Positions 57,500-64,000 of a stretch of 64,000 bases of DNA are shown one piece after another. Position 1 is the stretch's first letter, and each line of letters begins with the position of its first letter. The DNA is taken from positions 10,543,814 to 10,607,813 of the forward strand of contig CM026386.1 of NCBI GenBank assembly GCA_014843695.1. Direction: 5' to 3'. The DNA is from Archivesica marissinica. Lineage: Eukaryota > Mollusca > Bivalvia > Venerida > Vesicomyidae. The notes beneath the pieces are model-generated. The model was given only the letters and a program-made list of their open reading frames with translations, ran no database searches and was not told where the DNA came from. The translations under genes were made by a program, and so were the position numbers.

Positions 57500-57712
57500 A
57501 GCGTGTTATCTATCTGGCTATGAATGGCGTGCTATAAGCTAATCTTATATACATGTACTATATCAAGGTAATGTGTCAACTACATCTGATATTCTGTATC
57601 TCACCCGTTAAGTGATAGCAGTGTTTGAACCATATCATGAGAATACCATAGAAATGACGTCACCATATACGCGTCTATGTATAAAAGTATCACTTTATAT
57701 TTCCAACCGTCG
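57500..57712. other. No feature recognised
   Basis: Short AT-rich spacer. Confidence 0.4.
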
Positions 57713-57713
57713 T

Positions 57714-57950
57714 GGTCCAAGTCGTGATAGCGCAGTGGGCGCGTTCGCTTCAGGTGCGAAAGGACCGGAGTTCGAACCCCGCTGGAGCCGTTACTATTGC
57801 GCCCTTAGGCAAGGCATTTAAATTCCACGTTACCTCTTCTCTCTCCCTCGTGGCGATGGATTCCATCATGAATGAGGTCTCGAGAGTGATTAATATAAGT
57901 TGTAAGAACTTGTTTCGCAATCGAGCTAACATAAGTTTGTATAAACTGTT
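57714..57950 (+). mobile_element. SINE family 3, reference copy
   Basis: A-box GTCGTGATAGCGCAGTGG, B-box GGAGTTCGAACCCCGCTGGA, body CTCTCCCTCGTGGCGATGGA and AATGAGGTCTCGAGAGTGAT, tail GAACTTGTTTCGCAATCGAG. The tRNA-like head makes a false tRNA hit likely. Confidence 0.9.
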
Positions 57951-58094
57951 GTATATACATGTATATGCGAACTAAAATGTACGCTAGAATAATACAGTGC
58001 TGTGAACTTACACGATGCTGTCTTCTTAATGTTTCAAGTTTCTCCAGATTGCTGTCAAACGATACTTGAATAAATATATGTTATATACGTAAAC

Positions 58095-58427
58095 ATGTCT
58101 ACCAGTGTCTGGCATTTGAACAGACGAGCGTATGTCAGGATATATAGCGAATTAGTTGCCTCTTGTGCCACAATTAATCACATAATTGTTAGATTCCAAA
58201 AACGAGCTGGAAGACTAATTATTGACAAAGATTTTTACACGCCTCATCCCGAACTTTCCTGTCAACTCTCAATTGGATGGCTTTCCCAAAAAGGGTTAGC
58301 TTTCAAAACGCAGCCTTAATGTTTAAAACACTCAATGGCCCAGCACCTGCCTATCTGCAAGCGCCATTCAAATTTACTTTACGATGTTCGAACTCAAAAC
58401 TTGCGATCATCCGCCAATGTCCAACTT
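58095..58427 (+). pseudogene. LINE ORF C-terminal fragment
   Basis: + strand, two frames: FQKRAGRLIIDKDFYTPHPE then WLSQKGL; after a frameshift MAFPKRVSFQNAALMFKTLN and GPAPAYL...F. This is the conserved region after the reverse transcriptase of CR1-like LINEs (usually KLQKRAAR ... LFxxL.W ... R....K...MYK..NG.AP.YL). The frameshift and loss of both ends show it is dead. A SINE interrupts the 3' side. Confidence 0.8.
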
Positions 58428-58603
58428 TACGCCTCCTGAAGAGATTAGTCATGTTAACTTTTTGGAGGATAGTGCAATGATACAGACAAAGACCCATTCC
58501 AGAGTCTCCTCTAGTTATTGTACGTGCACGGTGTAAAGCACCGACACGAGACCTCGGTTTAAAGTCCCATCGTGCTACCACTGGACTACAGATCCGTCTG
58601 TGA
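58428..58603 (-). mobile_element. SINE family 1, B-box region deleted
   Basis: On the - strand the head CGGATCTGTAGTCCAGTGGT joins GATGGGACTTTAAACCGAGG, skipping the B-box. The body to CTCTTCAGGAGGCG remains; the hairpin tail is missing. Confidence 0.82.
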
Positions 58604-58737
58604 AGTGTTTAACGGTGTAATATAGTCTAGGTATGTGATGAAAGTGATACAGACACGTCAGTGAACCGTGTAACACGCTAGTCGTATGTGTGGTGTATTG
58701 TGTTACAATGACTTCGAAACCGGTTAGCGACTAAACC

Positions 58738-59150
58738 CAGGCACGTAGCCACATTGAGGTAAATGCGCCACTCGCCTCGGTTAGATTTTGCAAGTAACGA
58801 CAGGCATAGGAAAACTCTGATAAAACTGCCTTCAGAATGCACAGACAAGCATCCACAAAATAATTCGGGGGAAGGGGGTCGCCTCGGTTATTTTCAGATT
58901 CTGGCTACGACACTGACTCGTGTCATTAGTTGTCTGTGTTTCGTGTCCTTGTTTATTAATAGTATCTGTTTTGAGAGCTGTCAAGGGTGCATCGAGTGTT
59001 GGAGTGAGATGTGGGGTTCGAATGGGCGGCTGCCCCCCTTCGTCAGGAGTCTGGGGGAAGCTGGAGACACTATATGGCTCATTTTCGTCATATTGGGTGT
59101 CAAATGGCTTACATGAAATGCTACTTTGGCATCTAATGAAGGACACTTTT
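58738..59150. other. Unassigned, possible MITE B-like debris
   Basis: Words resembling MITE B and 116-bp repeat sequence (CAGGCACGTAGCCAC, GTCGCCTCGGTTA, CTGGCTACGACAC) occur at 58738-58912. The small frames overlapping on both strands have no motifs. Confidence 0.35.
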
Positions 59151-59337
59151 CACCAAGAAAACCTGATCAAGCAATAGCATTTTATGGTAAAGAAAGCTTG
59201 CAAATAACTTTCTATAATTGAATCTTATAATTTTTTATTAAATTGACTTTCAAGTCAGGCGCAAACCTGTCTTGATTGTCAATTTATAATAAATCTCCGA
59301 TGTAATTTGCAAGTATTTGTCACCAGCTTGAGCAAAA

Positions 59338-59545
59338 TCAGCGTGGTCTAGTCGTTACCACATCAAGCTAGTAATCGGCTGATTACAATTTCGGCACAAA
59401 TTCAAACCCGGGTATGACTTGCCAATTGTTCATTGAGCAAGACCATTTATCCACATTGCTAAGAACTAAGTCTTGTAGAAATTGCTTCATAGTCGAGCTT
59501 AAATGAATTTATATTCATACCAAGCTAAATCACCAAACTGGAACT
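59338..59545 (+). mobile_element. SINE family 6, sharing its tail with family 3
   Basis: tRNA-like head GTGGTCTAGTCGTTACCACA and TTCAAACCCGGG. The 3' part GTAGAAATTGCTTCATAGTC then GAGCTTAAATGAATTTATAT parallels the SINE 3 tail, although the head is different. Confidence 0.6.
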
Positions 59546-59777
59546 ACATGTATATAAAATGTAGTTAACATAGTGTTTTAACGTAGTGAACGTTTATTAA
59601 ACTCAATTTGCTGCAATTAGCATATAAAACAATCATCAATGTGAGTGAATATTTCCAGTTTGTTTTAAATGTTTCATGCCTACTGCCTAGATATAAAACT
59701 ATTATTTACACCATGTGTATAGGTACCGTACTATCACATCATGTCAGTCTACAGTGTATAGTCAATACCCGTCACAG

Positions 59778-60640
59778 TCACTGATGCTCTTTATTGTACT
59801 CCCATGCAACCTTTTTGGATTTGTCGACCAAAGTCTTTGAAGGTTCATACTTATGAGATGGTTCTTTGTTGTTTAGCTTTACTTTCATGATTGATGACAG
59901 TGAACCATCTGTGCTCAAGGAAGCTTTAAAATCAGTCTTGTTTTTCCACACCATCCTAAAAACACGCTCCTCTTCATCATTGCTGTGCGGAATGATAAGT
60001 AGAACCTGCGCAACTTTGAATAGTAACGGTAATTTGTCCTTAATGTACATAGACCACACAACATCCATTCGAAGGAACCATTGCTGTGTTCCATTGGCCA
60101 TCTGATCACAGACAGATGCTTCTTTCTCAACATAATCAGGGAGATCAGGAAGTAGCTGATACTCCTGGAATTGCTCAGTAAGAATATCCATCTCACGATC
60201 TGAAAAATGTAGTAGTCTGGGAAACCTCTCTACAAAGTACAGTACGTTCGCAAACGAGACGTCCAGTCGCTGCTCAGTCTACACATTTTTGACAACATAC
60301 TTGGCAGTCTCGGTGTAAAATTCAAGTGCTGCTTCTAGAAATTTCGATTTCTGAGCTGGTGCAATATCACCTTCATTTTCAATGTTTGCCATGTGAAACC
60401 AATTTGTATGTCATCAAGACTAATTAGTAAGTTGTCAGAATTCGTAATGTCAACTTCAAAAGGAGACACTGCCTCCTTCAATGGCCTAACTTTAACAAAC
60501 TTGATCAATAGTTTACGCAGGAAAGACTGCATTTCCGCGTCAAGCAGATGTGTTCTAGGCTCTTCCTTCTGCAAAAAGAGGCTAAATGCCACAAACTGTT
60601 GCAAAACAAACTGGTAAAAGAGCAGATTTATTTCAGTCAT
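59778..60640 (-). pseudogene. hAT-type transposase, C-terminal remnant
   Basis: On the - strand: 60640-60335 has LFLQKEEPRTHLLDAEMQSF and FLRKLLIKFVKV, then a frameshift near 60380 and an in-frame stop near 60285. The 137-codon frame 60191-59778 has LLPDLPDYVEKEAS and HSNDEEERVFRMVWKNKTDF...L, the P-x-SN-x-ERVF ... K-T hAT dimerisation signature. The upstream catalytic part is absent. No intact start, so it is a decayed transposase end rather than a domesticated gene, although the last frame is clean. Confidence 0.72.
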
Positions 60641-61340
60641 TAATGTGCTTAATGTGCTTATAAATGTGTGCTATGTGTTTTATTTGTGTTTTTATGTTTA
60701 TAATTTATGATTTGTGCTAGCTTGATGTTCTAATTTGATTGTTGTAACTTAGTTTTAGTGTTCTATAAATTTGCATGCCACAAATAGTTGCTTTAACTGC
60801 TTTTTATGTATTTTGTTTTAAGATACCTGTGGGGTAATTGCTGATCAGTTCCTTTCCAAATCTGATTTGGGGGATAACTGTTTTTTTAAAAAACATATCT
60901 TAATTTCACAGTAGTGTACCTTTTTGCCTGTCAGTGTCTTAACATTGTTTGTTCTTTGCAGTTTTTAGGCCACAGGCCAAGATCAGCAACTACAACACAG
61001 TGTATCAATCAATAGTGTATTTCTCTTTGAATTCTTAAGATTTATCTATATTATATAGTTGCTTGTATCTTAAGCTGTATGTTATCCTTAAATTGTTAAA
61101 ACTATTAACACAATGTATTAATTTTATTTTGTCTTTTAGGTGCTCGCTTTAACATGTTTTAATTATGCTATGTCCTGTGTTGTATTCATGTTTAAACCAA
61201 CTTTTATTTCTTAGCTGTTTTTTCTTATGTTTTGATTATAATATATGTTTGTCGGAAAAATAGCTTATTAGCTAATGTTATTTGTAAATGTAATCCGACG
61301 TTAAATAAAGCTTCTTGTATCTTGTATCTTGTAGTCATAG
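60641..61340 (+). mobile_element. Probable retroelement 3' UTR with (CTTGTAT)n tail
   Basis: AT-rich, T-rich + strand sequence ending GACGTTAAATAAAGCTTC then TTGTATCTTGTATCTTGTAG, the form of a LINE 3' end with a short tandem tail. No coding part recognised. Confidence 0.4.
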
Positions 61341-62166
61341 GGTCCTAAAAAGAACTAGCCATGCGCTTAAATCTAGGTTGTTTGTCCGAACCCGACAATA
61401 CATAGCTTTTTAAGGGCTGGTACATTTCCAGTGTACGGGTTACATGGCTTTCTAAACTCAGTCGGCGGGTGCGGGACTCAGCAGTTTTCGGGAGCCAATC
61501 ATAAGTGATTATTAACGCACGGAGAGTTCCGACATCTGTTCCGAGTAGTTACGAGTGTTCAGCGCGACGATCAGTTTCAAATATAGCCTTGAGACATTCT
61601 AATAATAGCAATTTGGGAAACTTAATGTGTTGCGATTTTATAATAGCACGGCTATTAGTGTAGGTAAATCGTTTTTTAGAAAAAGCGTGACAATATTAAA
61701 GATACGCGTGAGAGCGTGATTTGAGATATAAAAGCGTGAGTCTCACGCCGAAAGCGTGAGATTTGACAGGTAAGTTTTAATCTTTATTAAAGTCTCATCT
61801 ATGTACATACATGTAATGCAAACACAAATGGTAAATAATCAGATTAAAAGTACATAGCCATTCTGAATAGAATTATAAGAGACATATTGCAACAAAACAT
61901 ATCACATTATAAAATCCCACACTACTATTAGTTAATGCTTATTTACATTCTAAAGCCAAGAAACAGTTGCTAATTTATATTTAAGTACGAAATAAAACAA
62001 AATGGTATAAAACACTGAATCGAAAAACAAGCACTAGTGCGCTATTAAGAAATATCTTACAAAATCAGTTATCACCCAGGATCAGATCGAGAATGACCTA
62101 ATTAGCAGCTGCTTCTTGTAGTCTGTAAAAATCATAGATATATAGTAATTAACACAAAAAAGGGCA
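61341..62166. other. Unassigned; cluster of GCGTGAG words
   Basis: GC-richer 61340-61600, then GCGTGA/GCGTGAG repeated at about 61685-61765 including the palindrome GCGTGAGTCTCACGC, followed by a donor-like CAGGTAAGT. Could be a promoter or 5' exon of a gene beyond recognition here, or repeat debris. The part after 61990 is the presumed 3' UTR of LINE 3. Confidence 0.3.
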
Positions 62167-63999
62167 TTATTTACAAAGGTAAAAGTAACGACGCTGTAGT
62201 ATATTAAAACAGGTTTTGGCACAAAGTCTTATCACTGATTGATTACTGAATAGAAACAGAAATTGATCACGTTTTGTCATATTACAGAAATTATGGTCAG
62301 CTAATATTGCCTTCTGCAATAGTAAAGTTCTTAGATCATTATATATGGCACATTCCAATAAAACGTGATGTTCATCTTCTATCACATTACAAAAAGGACA
62401 TTTACGATCGTCTAATCTTAAATTCTCATACCTTCCGGTTTCTATACGGATTGGTGCAACACCGCATCTAAATTTACTAAATGCCGACCTGTGTCGTGTA
62501 GGTAAAATCATTTTACAATATTCCTCAGGTTCAAATACATGCTTAAGCTTACAATACGTTCTTAATTTGTTACGACCTCGTCCAGTAGTACCATGAATGC
62601 TATTGATAGAGGCATACCAATCTGTTATATATTTGTTCATACCAAATTTTTCCACACATTCGACACAATGAGGCTTAGAAATTGGAACAGATAAGTTACA
62701 AAATTCTGCAAAATCAATATCTGTAAAATGTTTCTTAACAAAATAGAACCAGTTTTTACAGGAAGCAGATTTCCCGTTTGCCCAAAATGTGCAATTCGTT
62801 TATTCAATCTCGAGTTATTTGTATTGGAAATTCGTACCCAAAACGTAGAAACTGTTTTCCATTGACGGACAATGGGAGGTTGCCAACCCATTTCACCGGG
62901 AACGGCTGCATTGGGTGTATACTTGCCGACACCAAGATAAAACCGCATAGCACGGTTTTGGACAGCATTTATACAAGGAAAGGATTTATACCACCATATT
63001 GAGGCACCATAAGCAATTACAGGCCAAACAACAGTGTCGTATAGCTTGGTGAATACATTATACGGTACCCCTCCCGAAATTTTACATTTAGCTATCAATA
63101 ATCCTAACGCACGACTTGCACTTTGAGCAACCATCTTAGCTGTAACATTAAAATCTAGGTGTTCCTGAAGAACAACACCGAGGTATGTATATATGTCAAC
63201 AACGGATAACTGTTCATTTCCACATTTAAATATATGCTCACTATGCACTATCTTACTCTTACCGGCATTAATTGACATGTCCTTAAGACAACACCAATCG
63301 TTCAGAGCATTTAGCAAAATGTTTAAGTCATATTCATCTTTAGCCAGTAAAACAATGTCATCAGCATATTAGGAGTATGCAAACCTTTTCATTATCTATA
63401 TTAATACCAATATCAAAGGACTTAAGATATACAGCTAGGTCATTGATATATAAATTAAACAACAAGGGTGATAACACACAGCCTTGTCTCAATCCACAAT
63501 GAACATTAAACCAGTCCGTTTTAAATGAGTTAATTCTAACACAAGAGGCGACAGATGAATAGAGTGACTTTATGGCTAGAACCATTTTACCAGAAATACC
63601 TATATCATTTAATCTTGTCCATAATTTAGAACGATTAATGAAATCGTAAGCTTTACGGAAGTCTATAAAAGCTGCATAAGTACATTGCTTAAGTTTCTTT
63701 CGTGTTTCAACTAAATTAACTAAAGACGAAATTTGATCGGAAGTGCTTCTCTTCTTACGGAAACCATTCTGTTCATCTGCCAAAATGCCATTGTCTTCAA
63801 CCCAAGAACTCAATCTATCATTCAATATATTACAGTATATCTTGTATGTTGTACAAGCTAGATAAATGCCTCTATAAGACATGGGGTCTGTAGGATCAGC
63901 TGTTGTAGACTTTGGAATTGGATTAATAATACATCTATTCCATAATGATGGAGTAATACTATTCTCAAAGCATATACTATATAAGGCATGCAGAAACAA
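62167..63999 (-). pseudogene. LINE 3 reverse transcriptase, frameshifted, cut by window edge
   Basis: - strand non-LTR retrotransposon. Frame 1 (63999-63361): SYRGIYLACTTYKIYCNILN, EQNGFRKKRSTSDQI, AAFIDFRKAYDFI (catalytic Asp), CGLRQGCVLSPLLFNLYIND. The YADDIVLLAK catalytic pair straddles a frameshift at about 63360-63375. Frame 2 continues with SKIVHS, YTYLGVVL and WPVIAYGASIW to 62637. A second frameshift leads to frame 3 (62655-62167) with the zinc-knuckle CPFCNVIEDEHHVLLEC and the natural C-terminus. All catalytic residues are present, so only two indels separate it from an open frame. The N-terminal endonuclease lies beyond the window. Confidence 0.88.
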
Positions 64000-64000
64000 T

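Noticed and set aside
57721..57795. Possible tRNA gene (also at 2640, 4330, 5777, 11950, 40800, 44940 and 47920)
   Set aside because: A- and B-boxes are present, but each is followed by a dispersed SINE body. The acceptor stems do not pair convincingly.
59915..60196. 93-codon - strand frame in the hAT remnant
   Set aside because: Alternative frame of the better supported dimerisation-domain frame.

Overview
This is eukaryotic, intron-rich, repeat-dominated DNA from an animal. The tRNA-headed SINEs, several unrelated LINE remnants, TIR mini-transposons and very many minisatellites fit a mollusc, most likely a bivalve, but nothing in the window fixes the species. By eye, roughly half of the 64 kb is tandem repeat and much of the rest is transposon debris.

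Two host genes are supported. (1) An aquaporin on the + strand in three phase-0 exons: 3470-4084, 8786-8866 and 40485-40709. They join to a 306-residue, six-helix water-channel protein with both NPA motifs and an AQP8-like pore signature. Exon 2, only 81 nt, is not in the supplied open reading frames; I found it from the second NPA motif and its splice sites. The gene spans 37 kb because intron 2 is 31.6 kb and contains a 20.5-kb array of a 28-bp repeat. (2) An intronless DUF229 protein (alkaline-phosphatase/sulfatase fold, type II membrane anchor) on the - strand at 50893-52827.

Layout. 1-1270: three related minisatellites (31, 37 and 38 bp). 1270-3470: SINE and MITE debris upstream of the aquaporin. 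4085-8785 (intron 1): SINE, a 460-bp MITE, a 39-bp array grown from a SINE tRNA head, then an 85-bp array grown from the acceptor of exon 2. 8867-40484 (intron 2): a 33-bp array grown from the exon 2 donor, a dead L1-like LINE with nested SINE and MITE, a second LINE on the - strand split by a 1,566-bp foldback element, and the 28-bp satellite. 40700-48200: SINEs, MITEs and LINE 3' ends, including a small segmental duplication that records two insertions. 48170-50760: 35-bp and 36-bp arrays, the latter interrupted by a 688-bp retroelement. 50893-52827: DUF229 gene. 53505-57135: 31-bp arrays. 57190-64000: MITE, SINEs, LINE fragments, a broken hAT-type transposase end and a frameshifted LINE reverse transcriptase running off the window edge.

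A common thread is that several minisatellites can be traced to a seed still visible next to or inside them: two splice sites, two SINE tRNA heads and one MITE end. A second thread is a 3' stem-loop shared by the commonest SINE and an unidentified retroelement with an (ATC)n tail. It shows paired base changes in the stem, which suggests a shared reverse-transcriptase recognition hairpin.
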